From Alg239-R122 sp041746135 (GTDB taxonomy: Bacteria > Pseudomonadota > Alphaproteobacteria > Sphingomonadales > Sphingomonadaceae): 64,000 nt of DNA. Position 1 is the first letter of the stretch. Each line of letters begins with the position of its first letter. The notes beneath the pieces are model-generated. The model made no database searches. It had not been told where the DNA came from and saw only the letters and a program-made list of their open reading frames with translations. Positions 11,054 through 19,870 of this stretch are shown here, piece by piece. Location of the stretch: the NCBI GenBank assembly GCA_041746135.1, contig JBGTHQ010000023.1, positions 1 through 64,000 on the forward strand, in the 5' to 3' direction. Made by a program: the position numbers and the translations under genes.

Positions 11054-14000
11054 ATGACCCGTAAATTTGCCCGCAATATGCTTTCCGCCGTGATGGTGTC
11101 CGCCGTCGCCCTTTGCGCTCCGTCTGTCTATGCGCAAAATTCCGCAATGCAAAAACCCGCACCGGTCGCCGACCTGGTTGCGGCGGTCGATATTCCGTAT
11201 CAGGAATTCACACTGGACAACGGCCTGACCGTCATTGTGCACGAGGATCACAAGGCGCCGATCGTGGCCGTTTCGATATGGTATGATGTGGGTTCGCGCA
11301 ACGAGCCGGTGGGCAAGACCGGCTATGCCCACTTGTTCGAACATATCATGTTCAACGGATCGGAAAATGCGCCGGGCGATTATTTCCAGTATACTAAGAA
11401 AATCGGCGCGACCGATCTGAACGGCACAACGTGGCTGGACCGGACCAACTATTTTCAGACCGTCCCCAAGGCCGCGCTGGAATCGGCGCTGTTTCTGGAA
11501 AGCGACCGCATGGGCCATCTTCTGGACGCGGTAACGCAGGAAAAGCTCGACAACCAGATCGGCGTGGTCAGCAACGAGAAGCGGCAGGGCGACAACCAGC
11601 CGTATGGCCTTGTCGACTACCGGCAGACCGAGTTGCTTTTCCCCGGAAACCATCCCTATGGCCATAGCACGATCGGCTCGCTCGCCGACCTGAAGGCCGC
11701 GTCGCTCGAGGACATGAAGACCTGGTTCCGCGACCATTACGGGCCGAACAACGCGATTCTCGTGCTGGCGGGCGACATTACCGCCGCCGAGGCGAAGCCG
11801 CTTGTGCAAAAATGGTTCGGCAGCATCCCGGCGGGTAAAAAGGTCGCGCCGATCAGCGCCGCCATCCCCACGCTCGACGCGCCGGTTGTCGAGGTTATGA
11901 AGGACAAGGTGCCGACGACACGCATCGACCGCTCTTGGGTGGTGCCGGGCCTTACCGATCCCGAATTCACCGCGCTGGATGCAGGTGCCACCGTGCTCGG
12001 CGGCCTCGCCAGTTCGCGGCTTGACAATATATTGGTGCGCAAGGAGCAGAGCGCTGTCAGCGTCCGCGCAAGTGTGCTCCCCTTTACGCTCGCCAGCTTT
12101 TTCAATATTGTGGTCGATCTTAAGGAAGGCGAGGATGTCGATGCCGTATCGCGGCGGATCGACGAAATCGTCGCCGACCTGATCGAAAATGGGCCGACCC
12201 AGGATGAGGTCAACCGCGTCGCCAGCCGGGAGGCTGCGAACACAATTGCCGGTCTCGAGCAAGTCGGCGGCTTTGGCGGCAAGGCGACAGCGCTTGCCCA
12301 GGGCAAGCTCTATGCCGGGGACACCGACTATTACAAAAAGGAACTCGAACGGCTGGCAGCGGTAACGCCGCAAAGCATTTCCGCGGCGATGCGCAAATGG
12401 CTGTCGCGTCCGTCAGTCGAAATCCGCGTCGTGCCGGGAGAGCGCGACGCCTATGAAGAGGCGGGAAACGGCACGGAGGGTGCGATGCGCACCGGAACGC
12501 TTCGCGCGCCCGCTTATTACCGCATTCCCGGACAACCGGCATCGGATGGCGGCTATTCGGATATTGTGACATCGGCCAAAATCGGCCCTTTATCGCAAGT
12601 CGACCGCTCGACATTCCCGGAGCCTGGCACGATTGGCGATCTCGATTTTCCCAGGGTCGAAACCGCGCAGCTTTCCAATGGCATAAAAGTCTATTTCGCA
12701 CGGCGTGATGCCGTGCCGGTGGTGCGTGTGGCCGTCAATTTCGATATTGGCAGCGCCGCCGATCCGGAGGGCCGCTCAGGTACGCATGGGATGGTCGTGG
12801 CGATGCTCGACGAGGGTACGAAAACGCGCGATTCGATCCAGCTCGCAGAGGCGCAGGAGCGTCTGGGCGCAGCGATCGGTGTCGGCGGCGGGCTGGACGA
12901 CAGTCAGGTCAGTGTGCGGGCGGTAACGCCCAATCTCGCGCCGTCGCTTGATCTGCTGGCCGACGTCATCAAGAACCCGGCGTTCGATGCCGGCGAACTG
13001 GAACGCGTACGCCAGCAGCAACTGACCCGCATCGCGAGCGAGAATACGCAGCCGGTGGGGATCGCGCTGCGCAGCCTGCCGCCGCTCATCTATGGCACGG
13101 ACCATCCCTATGGTGCGCCGCTGACCGGGTCGGGCGAAACCGATGTGGTGGCCAGCCTGACGCGCAACGAACTGACCGAATTTCACCGCAAGTGGATGCG
13201 TCCCGAACGGGCGGAAATTTTCGTCGTGGGCGACACCACGCTGGCCCAGATACAGCCGATGCTGGAACAGCGTTTCGGCCAGTGGAAAGCCACAGGTATG
13301 TCAGACGCGATGAAGAATATCGACCAGCCGATCCCGCCGCAACAGGGCCGGGTGATCGTTATCAACAAGCCCAATTCGCCGCAATCGCTGATTTTCGCAG
13401 GGCAGGTGATGGACAAAAAGGGCACGGAGGACCTGTTCGCGCTGTATGCCGCCAATGAAATCATGGGCGGCGATTTCCTCTCGCGTATCAATACCAACCT
13501 GCGCGAAACCAAGGGCTGGTCCTATGGCGTGAGCAGTTTTATCCAGCGCCCCGATGGCCGCATTCCGTTTATTATCTATGCGCCGGTGCAGACCAATCAG
13601 ACCGGGCCATCGGTGCAGGCAATCAAGGACGATATCCGCGATTTCGTAGGTGACAAGGGTGTCACTGCGGAGGAGTTACAGCGCACCGTCAGCGGCAATA
13701 GCCGCGAACTTCCGGGCAGTTTCGAACGCTCGACAGCGGTGATGGGCCAGATGATGGAGGACGTGCGCTTCGGCCGCGACTTTGACTATGCAACCACGCT
13801 GCCCGCACGGTATGCGGCGCTTAATGCGGGCCAGCTAGATACCGAAATGCGCGAAGCTATCGATATTGACGGCTTCACCTGGCTGATCGTCGGCGATGCC
13901 GCCAAGATCCAGTCGCAAATCGATGCATTGGGTATGCCGGTCGAATATCGGGGCTATACCGCCAGGACTGCGGATGAAATGACCGCGGAGCCGATGCCGG

Positions 14001-14065
14001 ATGCGGACAAAGCCGCCGACCCTGCGGAAGAGGCGGCAGAAGAAGCGGTTGAAGCCGCCGAATAA
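11054..14065 (+). CDS. M16 family zinc metallopeptidase, tandem-domain, secreted
   Basis: A 1003-residue periplasmic peptidase. The signal peptide ends 'APSVYAQ'. The first M16 unit carries the inverted zinc motif H93-L-F-E-H97 and the distal glutamate E175 ('VVSNEKR'), the spacing expected for an active pitrilysin-type enzyme. The second M16 unit ('FPRVETAQLSNGIKVYFARRDAVPVVRVAVNFDIGSA') lacks the HxxEH motif, as usual for the inactive half that closes the peptide chamber. The protein ends in an unusual Ala/Glu-rich acidic tail of about 25 residues. GAGGATATTCG provides the ribosome site. It is followed by a small protein gene after about 40 bases. The natural substrates are unknown. Confidence 0.93.
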   Translation: MTRKFARNMLSAVMVSAVALCAPSVYAQNSAMQKPAPVADLVAAVDIPYQEFTLDNGLTVIVHEDHKAPIVAVSIWYDVGSRNEPVGKTGYAHLFEHIMFNGSENAPGDYFQYTKKIGATDLNGTTWLDRTNYFQTVPKAALESALFLESDRMGHLLDAVTQEKLDNQIGVVSNEKRQGDNQPYGLVDYRQTELLFPGNHPYGHSTIGSLADLKAASLEDMKTWFRDHYGPNNAILVLAGDITAAEAKPLVQKWFGSIPAGKKVAPISAAIPTLDAPVVEVMKDKVPTTRIDRSWVVPGLTDPEFTALDAGATVLGGLASSRLDNILVRKEQSAVSVRASVLPFTLASFFNIVVDLKEGEDVDAVSRRIDEIVADLIENGPTQDEVNRVASREAANTIAGLEQVGGFGGKATALAQGKLYAGDTDYYKKELERLAAVTPQSISAAMRKWLSRPSVEIRVVPGERDAYEEAGNGTEGAMRTGTLRAPAYYRIPGQPASDGGYSDIVTSAKIGPLSQVDRSTFPEPGTIGDLDFPRVETAQLSNGIKVYFARRDAVPVVRVAVNFDIGSAADPEGRSGTHGMVVAMLDEGTKTRDSIQLAEAQERLGAAIGVGGGLDDSQVSVRAVTPNLAPSLDLLADVIKNPAFDAGELERVRQQQLTRIASENTQPVGIALRSLPPLIYGTDHPYGAPLTGSGETDVVASLTRNELTEFHRKWMRPERAEIFVVGDTTLAQIQPMLEQRFGQWKATGMSDAMKNIDQPIPPQQGRVIVINKPNSPQSLIFAGQVMDKKGTEDLFALYAANEIMGGDFLSRINTNLRETKGWSYGVSSFIQRPDGRIPFIIYAPVQTNQTGPSVQAIKDDIRDFVGDKGVTAEELQRTVSGNSRELPGSFERSTAVMGQMMEDVRFGRDFDYATTLPARYAALNAGQLDTEMREAIDIDGFTWLIVGDAAKIQSQIDALGMPVEYRGYTARTADEMTAEPMPDADKAADPAEEAAEEAVEAAE

Positions 14066-14106
14066 ATTGCTAAAGACAACCCACTCGATCATTTAAGGAG
14101 AATATC

Positions 14107-14406
14107 ATGTCAGTAGAAGGTGCATATGACTGCGTCACGAAATCGCCCATGGGCGACCAGCAATCGGTTCTGACCGTCAATGTCGACGGCGATACGTTTA
14201 CCGGAACCAATGCCGGTGCCATGGGCGCACTCGATATCGAGGACGGCAAAGTCGACGGCAACACGCTGATGTGGAAAATGCAGATGAAAGTGCCGATGCC
14301 GATGGAACTCAACTGCGAAGCGACGGTCGATGGCGATGCACTGACCGGCACGGTCAATGCGGGCGCATTCGGTTCGATGGCGATGACGGGCGTGCGCAAG
14401 GCATAG
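14107..14406 (+). CDS. Small strand-rich hypothetical protein
   Basis: A 99-residue cytoplasmic-looking protein without a signal peptide. The pattern is two similar halves: 'SVLTVNVDGDTFTGTNAGAMGALDIEDGKVDGNTLMWKM' and 'ELNCEATVDGDALTGTVNAGAFGSMAMTGVRK'. The second half mirrors the first with 'DGD.(F/L)TGT.NAGA.G', suggesting a small beta structure of repeated strands. A good ribosome site (AAGGAG) lies seven bases before the ATG. A strong terminator follows at 14435. I recognise it as a conserved but uncharacterised protein type and assign no function. Confidence 0.7.
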   Translation: MSVEGAYDCVTKSPMGDQQSVLTVNVDGDTFTGTNAGAMGALDIEDGKVDGNTLMWKMQMKVPMPMELNCEATVDGDALTGTVNAGAFGSMAMTGVRKA

Positions 14407-14434
14407 TCACTCGCCGAGAATATCAGGCTAAAGC

Positions 14435-14470
14435 AAAGGCCGCTTCCCTGTCTGGGAGGCGGCCTTTTCT
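14435..14470 (+). terminator. Rho-independent terminator after the M16 peptidase / small protein genes
   Basis: A 14-bp stem, AAAGGCCGCTTCCC / GGGAGGCGGCCTTT, closes a five-base loop and is followed by TTTT. It ends the plus-strand transcript 30 bases after the stop and faces the minus-strand pal gene. Confidence 0.88.
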
Positions 14471-14517
14471 TATGAGTTCCTTTACGGGATGCGCTTTATT
14501 TAAGCGGGCTCTATATT

Positions 14518-15039
14518 CTAGCGAACGGTGACCGTGACGGCGCGGCGGTTCTGAGCCCATGCGGACTCGGTCGATCCGAGTGCTTGCGGGCGTTCCTTGC
14601 CATAACTGATCGTGCGGATGCGATCAGGTGTTACGCCCAGCGACACCAGATAGTTTTTCGCGCTGTTGGCACGGCGTTCGCCGAGCGCGAGGTTATAATC
14701 ACGCGTACCGCGTTCGTCGGCATGGCCCTCGACCACGATGCGGACGGACGGATTTTGCGCCAGCCAGCTTGCCTGGCTGCGCAGTACCGACTGGTCCTCG
14801 CTGTCGACATTGAATGTATCGGTATCGAAAAAGATACGGTCTGACATGACGGTCGCGAGAAAATCCTCCTGCGATCCGGGAAGTGCACCGGTCTGCACCT
14901 GGCCGGTATTCTGTCCATTATAGTTCTGATCAATCGTGTCCTCGGGCGGAAGCGGAAGTTCCTTGGGCGGTTTCTTGCCGCAGGCGGCGAGCGTCGCGAC
15001 GCCCAATAGCACGATAAGGGGCGTGGTAATTTTTTTCAT
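14518..15039 (-). CDS. pal: Peptidoglycan-associated lipoprotein Pal
   Basis: A 173-residue outer-membrane lipoprotein that binds peptidoglycan and TolB/TolA. The lipobox is LAAC after 'PLIVLLGVAT'. A linker leads to the OmpA-like domain ('DRIFFDTDTFNVDSEDQSVLRSQASWL', 'VRIVVEGHADERGTRDYNLALGERRANSAKNYLV', 'ISYGKERP'). These include the conserved D and R residues that contact diaminopimelate in the family. It is the last gene of the tol operon and also has its own predicted promoter in the 137-base gap before it. The ribosome site is AGGAG. Confidence 0.96.
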   Translation of the reverse strand: MKKITTPLIVLLGVATLAACGKKPPKELPLPPEDTIDQNYNGQNTGQVQTGALPGSQEDFLATVMSDRIFFDTDTFNVDSEDQSVLRSQASWLAQNPSVRIVVEGHADERGTRDYNLALGERRANSAKNYLVSLGVTPDRIRTISYGKERPQALGSTESAWAQNRRAVTVTVR

Positions 15040-15132
15040 GTCATTCTCCTAAAAATACCGTCCCGGATGCGGGATATTCGGCAGAGCGGTTAAATCCTGA
15101 TCCCTTGGCCATCACGGACATGCCACAAGGGT

Positions 15133-15160
15133 AATCTACATCATTTTTCCACGGCGTCAA
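15133..15160 (-). promoter_or_regulatory. Candidate internal promoter of pal
   Basis: On the minus strand TTGACG (15160-15155) and TAGATT (15138-15133) are separated by 16 bases, a good match to a vegetative promoter. It lies just past the tolB stop and about 95 bases before the pal ATG. This suggests Pal, the most abundant member, is also made independently. Confidence 0.5.
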
Positions 15161-15176
15161 ACGACCGGCTGTCCGC

Positions 15177-16535
15177 TCAGGGCAAGACCGGTCCCCAGGC
15201 CGGGTCGGACCCGTCAACGGGCGTTTTGAGACGGCGTTCGTCCGCGCCGGTCAGGTCGACCTGCCAGATACTGGTGTCGCCCGATCCGCGTGCGGTGCGG
15301 AAAAACTGGATGACGCGGCCATTGGGAGCCCATGTCGGGGCCTCGTCCTGCCAGCTGTTGGTCAATATGCGCTCGCCGCCGCCGCCCGGGCGCATTACCG
15401 CGATCCGGAAATCGCCGGCAATTTTGGTAAAGGCGATCAGGTCGCCGCGAGGGCTCCATTCGGGCGTCGCCGCGCGACCGCCCCCAAAGCTGATGCGGCG
15501 CTGATTGGATCCGTCGGCATTCATCACGTAGATCTGCTGGCTGCCGGACCGATCACTTTCGAACACGATTTGCGACCCGTCGGGCGAATAGCTGCCCCCG
15601 ACATCGATGCCGGGCGTGTTGGTCAGCCGTTGCGGCTGGCCGCCATTGGCCGGAATGCGGTAGATATCGGTATTGCCTGCCACCGCCATCGAATAGAGGA
15701 TGATCCGGCCATCGGGCGACCAGCGCGGCGCGAACGTGGCATTGTCGCTCTGCGTCACCAGCCGCTGGCTGCCGGTGCCGATGTCGTAGATATAGATGCT
15801 CGGGCTGCCTTTGTCGTAACTCAGGTAGACGATCGACTTGTAATCGGGCGAAAAGCGCGGGGTCAGCGCAGTCGAACTGCCGCTTGTAATAAAACGGTGG
15901 TTGGCGCCATCGCTGTCCATAATCGCCAGCCTTTTCGTGCGTTTGTCCTTGGGACCGGTTTCGGCGATATAGGCGATGCGGCTGTCGAAAAACGGCGATT
16001 CGCCGGTCAGCCGCGAATAGATGGAATCCGCGCATTTGTGCGCGGCACGGCGCCAGTCGGCCGGTTCGACGACGAAACCCTGCCGCGTCAGCTCGCTGCC
16101 CAGCGCGACGTCATAGACATAGCATCCCACGGTGAGCTTGCCGTCGGCATTGGCCTGAACGAAACCCTGGATCAGCGATTCGACGTTGCGCCCGGACCAA
16201 TAGGAAAAAGCGGGCTGCGTGACTTCGCTAAAGGTGATCGACTTGACCGCACCGCGTCCCTGGGGATCAAACAATCCGCTCGAGCGCAGATCGGCGACGA
16301 TCACGTCGCTGATCCGCTCACCCAGTTCCTGCGTCGTACCGGCGGGGGTCGGGCGGGTCTGCGGGGTCGGCAGCGCGGGCACGGCAACCGAAATCTTGCT
16401 ATTGCCGCTGTCATCGGTGACCGTGCCTTCGAGCTGCGCCAGCGCAGGCGAGGATAGGGCGGCGGCAAAAGCAAAGGCCGCGGCGAACAGCGAAGCCAGC
16501 CGGTGCGCCGATGCGAGCGGAAAAATTCTGGTCAT
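15177..16535 (-). CDS. tolB: Tol-Pal system beta-propeller protein TolB
   Basis: A 452-residue periplasmic protein. Signal peptide ends 'SSPALAQ'. The N-terminal alpha/beta domain ('KISVAVPALPTP', 'ISDVIVADLRSSGLF') is followed by a six-bladed propeller of WD40-like PD40 repeats ('SPDGRIILYS', 'SPDGSQIVFESDRSGSQQIYVMNADGSN', 'SPRGDLIAFTKIAGDFRIAVM'). In the family TolB links Pal and the TolA complex and helps constrict the outer membrane at division. It sits between tolA (33-base gap) and pal. Confidence 0.97.
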   Translation of the reverse strand: MTRIFPLASAHRLASLFAAAFAFAAALSSPALAQLEGTVTDDSGNSKISVAVPALPTPQTRPTPAGTTQELGERISDVIVADLRSSGLFDPQGRGAVKSITFSEVTQPAFSYWSGRNVESLIQGFVQANADGKLTVGCYVYDVALGSELTRQGFVVEPADWRRAAHKCADSIYSRLTGESPFFDSRIAYIAETGPKDKRTKRLAIMDSDGANHRFITSGSSTALTPRFSPDYKSIVYLSYDKGSPSIYIYDIGTGSQRLVTQSDNATFAPRWSPDGRIILYSMAVAGNTDIYRIPANGGQPQRLTNTPGIDVGGSYSPDGSQIVFESDRSGSQQIYVMNADGSNQRRISFGGGRAATPEWSPRGDLIAFTKIAGDFRIAVMRPGGGGERILTNSWQDEAPTWAPNGRVIQFFRTARGSGDTSIWQVDLTGADERRLKTPVDGSDPAWGPVLP

Positions 16536-16568
16536 GGGGAAATCGCCTTTTTCATATCTCTCGTGTCA

Positions 16569-17420
16569 TTATAGCTTGCGGTCGAAATTGAATACCACGT
16601 CTTTCCATGCGTCGTAAAACTTATCGGGCAGACTGTTGAACGGTGCGGCGCGTTTGATCGCCGCCTTGGCGCGTTCGCAGTGCAGATCGACTTGCGGACT
16701 GTTGCTTGGCGTCACCTTGCCGACCTGGCGGCATGACATGCCGCCGGTCAGGCTGCCGTCGCTTCTCATGCTCCACGATACGCGGGTGATCAACAACTCT
16801 GCATCGCCGCCCGTCGGCGCAGTCCAGTGCGGTTTGAGCTTGCGCCCGATTTCACGCTCGAGCGCGGCGACTTCGGCCGCCCCGGCCTTTGCAGTGGAAT
16901 TGGTGTCGGTGGAATCGCTCTCGGTGTTCGACGTCCCTTTCAGGAAATCCTTGCCCAGCCGGCTGCCGCGCGGTTTGCTCTCGGGGGCGGGGGCCGGTTT
17001 TGCCTGTGCTTTGGCGGCAGGTGGGGCCGAGGGCTTTTTTTCCGGCGGTCTGCGTGTCTCGGGCGCGGGTTTCTTTTCCGCGGGTTTCGGCTTTTCGCGC
17101 GCGGGTTTAGGAGTGGGTGCGGGCGAAGGGCGCGGTTCGGGCGCGGCGGTGGGCAGCGGCGTATCGGGCCGGGCGACCGGTTCGGACACGTTCATATCGG
17201 GTTCGATTTCGCCCAGTTCGGGCGCCTGCGACGTGGCAGTTTCCACAGCGGGCGTCGGCGTGGTCGATTCAAGGCCGATCTCGTCGCTCAGCTGTACGGT
17301 GATGGTCGGCGATACCGGCCGCTCCTCCTCGGCCACGAACAGGCGTGCGGACAGCAGCGCGAGCAGGGCGACATGCCCCACAGCGGCGATTGCCAGACCA
17401 ATGCCTTCGGACCTCTCCAT
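16569..17420 (-). CDS. tolA: TolA-like energy transducer, inner membrane
   Basis: A 283-residue protein with one N-terminal membrane helix ('GIGLAIAAVGHVALLALLSARLFV'). A long proline-, alanine-, lysine- and glutamate-rich periplasmic stalk (residues about 85-165) follows, then a C-terminal TonB/TolA-type domain ('REIGRKLKPHWTAPTGGDAELLITRVSW', 'CERAKAAIKRAAPF'). It transmits proton-motive energy from TolQR to TolB/Pal. The stalk is shorter and less regular than in enterobacterial TolA, which is usual for alphaproteobacteria. It lies nine bases after tolR. Confidence 0.9.
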   Translation of the reverse strand: MERSEGIGLAIAAVGHVALLALLSARLFVAEEERPVSPTITVQLSDEIGLESTTPTPAVETATSQAPELGEIEPDMNVSEPVARPDTPLPTAAPEPRPSPAPTPKPAREKPKPAEKKPAPETRRPPEKKPSAPPAAKAQAKPAPAPESKPRGSRLGKDFLKGTSNTESDSTDTNSTAKAGAAEVAALEREIGRKLKPHWTAPTGGDAELLITRVSWSMRSDGSLTGGMSCRQVGKVTPSNSPQVDLHCERAKAAIKRAAPFNSLPDKFYDAWKDVVFNFDRKL

Positions 17421-17429
17421 AAACCTGAA

Positions 17430-17884
<455 letters not shown>

Positions 17885-17885
<1 letters not shown>

Positions 17886-18598
17886 TATGCCGAACCCTTT
17901 TCCAGTTCGCGGCTCAAGGTACCGTGAAACCGGTCGGCAAAACGGAACAGCCGCGATTCGAACTTGTTCAGCCGGTGCGAGAATCGGTTATAGGCGATGA
18001 CGGCGGGAATCGCGGCGAACAGGCCAATGGCGGTGGCGAACAGCGCCTCGGCAATACCGGGCGCGACCACCGCAAGCGAGCTGTTTTGTTCGGCGGCGAT
18101 CGCGGTAAAGCTGCGCATGATGCCCCAGACCGTGCCGAACAGCCCCACGAACGGGGCGACCGAACCGACGGTAGCGAGAAAGTTGAGCCGGTCGGACAAA
18201 CGGTCGATCTCGTGCGTGACGCTGGCATTCATTGCGGTGGCGAGACGCGCGCGCGTGCCTTCGCGGTCGACTGCCTTGCCGCCGGTCGAGCGCCGCCATT
18301 CCGCGACGCCGGCGGACAGCACCCGCGCTGCGGGCAATTCGTCCTTGCCGCGCACCTTGTAGAATGCGTCGATATCGTCGGCCTGCCAGAATTCGGCTTC
18401 ATAGCGTTCCGAGCTCCGGCGGACGTTGCCGATTTTGACGGCAAAGCTGATGATGATCGCCCAGGTCCAGATCGATGCGGCCGCAAGACCCAGCATGACC
18501 AGCTTGACGACGATATCCGCCTGCAGGAACAGCTTGACCGGTGACAAGGTCACCGCATCGCTGAGATTGGCGGGGGCGGCGGCAAGGATTTCGAACAT
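17885..18598 (-). CDS. tolQ: Proton channel protein TolQ (MotA/ExbB family)
   Basis: A 237-residue inner-membrane protein with three membrane segments: 'IVVKLVMLGLAAASIWTWAIIISFAV', 'FLATVGSVAPFVGLFGTVWGIMRSFTAI' and 'GIAEALFATAIGLFAAIPAVIAYN'. These include the family's conserved 'GLFGTVWGIM' and threonine-bearing third helix. ATG 18598 is chosen over the upstream in-frame start at 18652 because AGGAA lies just before it and the product length then matches TolQ. The gene follows ybgC by 11 bases. Confidence 0.95.
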
Positions 18599-18609
18599 GC
18601 TATTCCTGT

Positions 18610-19059
18610 CTATTGGGGCGGGGCCAGCACCGATTGGAATGCGGCGACCCACGGTTTCGGCTGGCGGCGCGGACGGCCTTGGGGACTGATGAACGCGGCG
18701 ATGACATTCGCCTTACAGACTATTTCTTTCTGGCGCATGGCTATTTGCTGAATATGGCACGACGCCGCGCGAATTTGCGTCACTTGGCTGGTGATGACCA
18801 GATCATCGTCGAGCCGGGCCGGGCGGACATAATCGATATGCATTTCGGAAACGGCATAGACGCCGCTGCCCGCTTCGTGCGCGGCGCGCTGGTCGATGCC
18901 GATGGAACGCAGCATGTCGGACCGGGCCCGCTCGAAATAGCGCAGATAATTGGCGTGATAGACGATCCCCGAAAAATCGGTGTCTTCGTAATAGATACGG
19001 CACGCAAAATAATGCGTGTCGCCATCGAAATAGCCGGAAAAGGGAACGGGGTTGGTCAT
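18610..19059 (-). CDS. ybgC: Tol-Pal associated acyl-CoA thioesterase YbgC
   Basis: A 149-residue hot-dog thioesterase with the 4HBT signature 'YYEDTDFSGIVYHANYLRYFERARSD', including predicted catalytic Asp28 and His35. Homologues hydrolyse short or phospholipid-related acyl thioesters in the cytoplasm and are conserved as first gene of the tol-pal operon, as here. ATG 19059 is preferred; a GTG two codons upstream (19065) is an alternative. No strong ribosome site is visible for either. Confidence 0.93.
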   Translation of the reverse strand: MTNPVPFSGYFDGDTHYFACRIYYEDTDFSGIVYHANYLRYFERARSDMLRSIGIDQRAAHEAGSGVYAVSEMHIDYVRPARLDDDLVITSQVTQIRAASCHIQQIAMRQKEIVCKANVIAAFISPQGRPRRQPKPWVAAFQSVLAPPQ

Positions 19060-19119
19060 ACGCACCGGTTACGGTGTTTTGCCGCGAGTTTAAAGACGGC
19101 AAATGCACGCGTGCTTCGA

Positions 19120-19148
19120 ATTATCGTATAAGCGAGACACTTGGTCAC
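19120..19148 (-). promoter_or_regulatory. Candidate promoter of the ybgC-tolQRAB-pal operon
   Basis: On the minus strand GTGACC (19148-19143) and GATAAT (19125-19120) are spaced by 17 bases, matching four and five of six consensus positions. Transcription would begin near 19113, about 54 bases before the ybgC start. Confidence 0.5.
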
Positions 19149-19188
19149 TGGGACGCGCTCGCTATTTATAATTTCGTCCACAAGGTGC

Positions 19189-19233
19189 TTGACTCATATG
19201 TAACCCATAGGTTACTAGTAACTTACAGGTTAC
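19189..19233 (+). promoter_or_regulatory. Tandem palindromic operators before the membrane protein / XRE pair
   Basis: Two copies of a palindrome lie one after the other: GTAACC-CATA-GGTTAC (19200-19215, perfect) and GTAACT-TACA-GGTTAC (19218-19233, one mismatch). Their centres are 18 bases apart. A -35-like TTGACT (19189-19194) sits immediately before the first site, so bound protein would overlap the promoter. The ribosome site AGGAGG (19241-19246) and the ATG follow directly. Paired four-base-spaced half-sites suit a dimeric Cro/CI-type repressor. The XRE protein encoded by the second gene is the obvious candidate, which would make the operon autoregulated (inference). Confidence 0.65.
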
Positions 19234-19251
19234 ATTTAAAAGGAGGTTGAA

Positions 19252-19671
19252 ATGACGATTGGTGCGGAACTTGTGGCACGCATGCGGGCCATCTTGATTA
19301 TCTTGCTGGCCTTGTTGATGATAGCATCGCAAGCGGCTCCCTCTACCTATGCGAATGAAGCAGGGGCGTTGCCCATAATCGGCTGGTTTTTGTTGGGAGT
19401 AGTTCTTTTGATATATATCCATCCCTTGGGTCTGCTCGCTTGGAGCGGCAAAATCCGGCAGGGTATCGAAGACGAAGGAACCGCGCATAATCGCGCCGCC
19501 GCCTATTGCGCAGGCTTCTGGGCAAGCCTGATATTTGCCATCATGTTGTTCGGGATGCCGGGACTGCGGGACATGGGCGGCCGCGAAGTCGCACGGATAG
19601 TCGCGAGCGCAACGGTTGCGACCGCGGCCATCCGTTTCGCGATCGCAGAACTCAGAGGCCTGTATGGCTGA
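19252..19671 (+). CDS. Four-helix hypothetical membrane protein paired with XRE regulator
   Basis: A 139-residue protein that is almost entirely membrane. Four hydrophobic helices lie at about residues 11-31, 40-60, 85-105 and 115-135. There is a polar loop around 'WSGKIRQGIEDEGTAHN'. An ideal AGGAGG ribosome site sits five bases before the ATG, behind tandem operators. The stop overlaps the start of the XRE gene by eight bases. Small membrane proteins encoded directly ahead of a short XRE regulator form a recurrent bacterial pair whose function is not established. I cannot name this one. Confidence 0.75.
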   Translation: MTIGAELVARMRAILIILLALLMIASQAAPSTYANEAGALPIIGWFLLGVVLLIYIHPLGLLAWSGKIRQGIEDEGTAHNRAAAYCAGFWASLIFAIMLFGMPGLRDMGGREVARIVASATVATAAIRFAIAELRGLYG

Positions 19672-19870
19672 ACGCCTGGGTAACAACATTCAGGAACTGC
19701 GCACCGATCGCGGCTATACGCAGGCGCACCTGGCCGAGCGGATCGGTGTCTCCCGCAAGACCATCAATACGGTCGAGAACAGCGTGTTCACACCCTCGAC
19801 CACCCTTGCGCTAAAATTGGCGCGCGAATTCGGCGTGCCGGTGGAAGATCTGTTCCATCTGGAAAGCTAG
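19664..19870 (+). CDS. Short XRE (Cro/CI-type) transcriptional regulator
   Basis: A 68-residue protein that is just a helix-turn-helix domain: 'NNIQELRTDRGYTQAHLAERIGVSRKTINTVENSVFTPSTTLALKLAREFGVPVEDLF'. It has no separate sensing domain, like other stand-alone members such as the YozG type. The start overlaps the membrane protein gene by eight bases. The coding end overlaps the convergent ruvB end by three bases. It probably represses its own operon at 19200-19233; whether the membrane protein controls its activity is unknown. Confidence 0.88.
   Translation: MAERLGNNIQELRTDRGYTQAHLAERIGVSRKTINTVENSVFTPSTTLALKLAREFGVPVEDLFHLES

Noticed and set aside
10934..12373. 479-codon minus-strand frame
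   Set aside because: Antisense to the M16 peptidase; no ribosome site or family feature.
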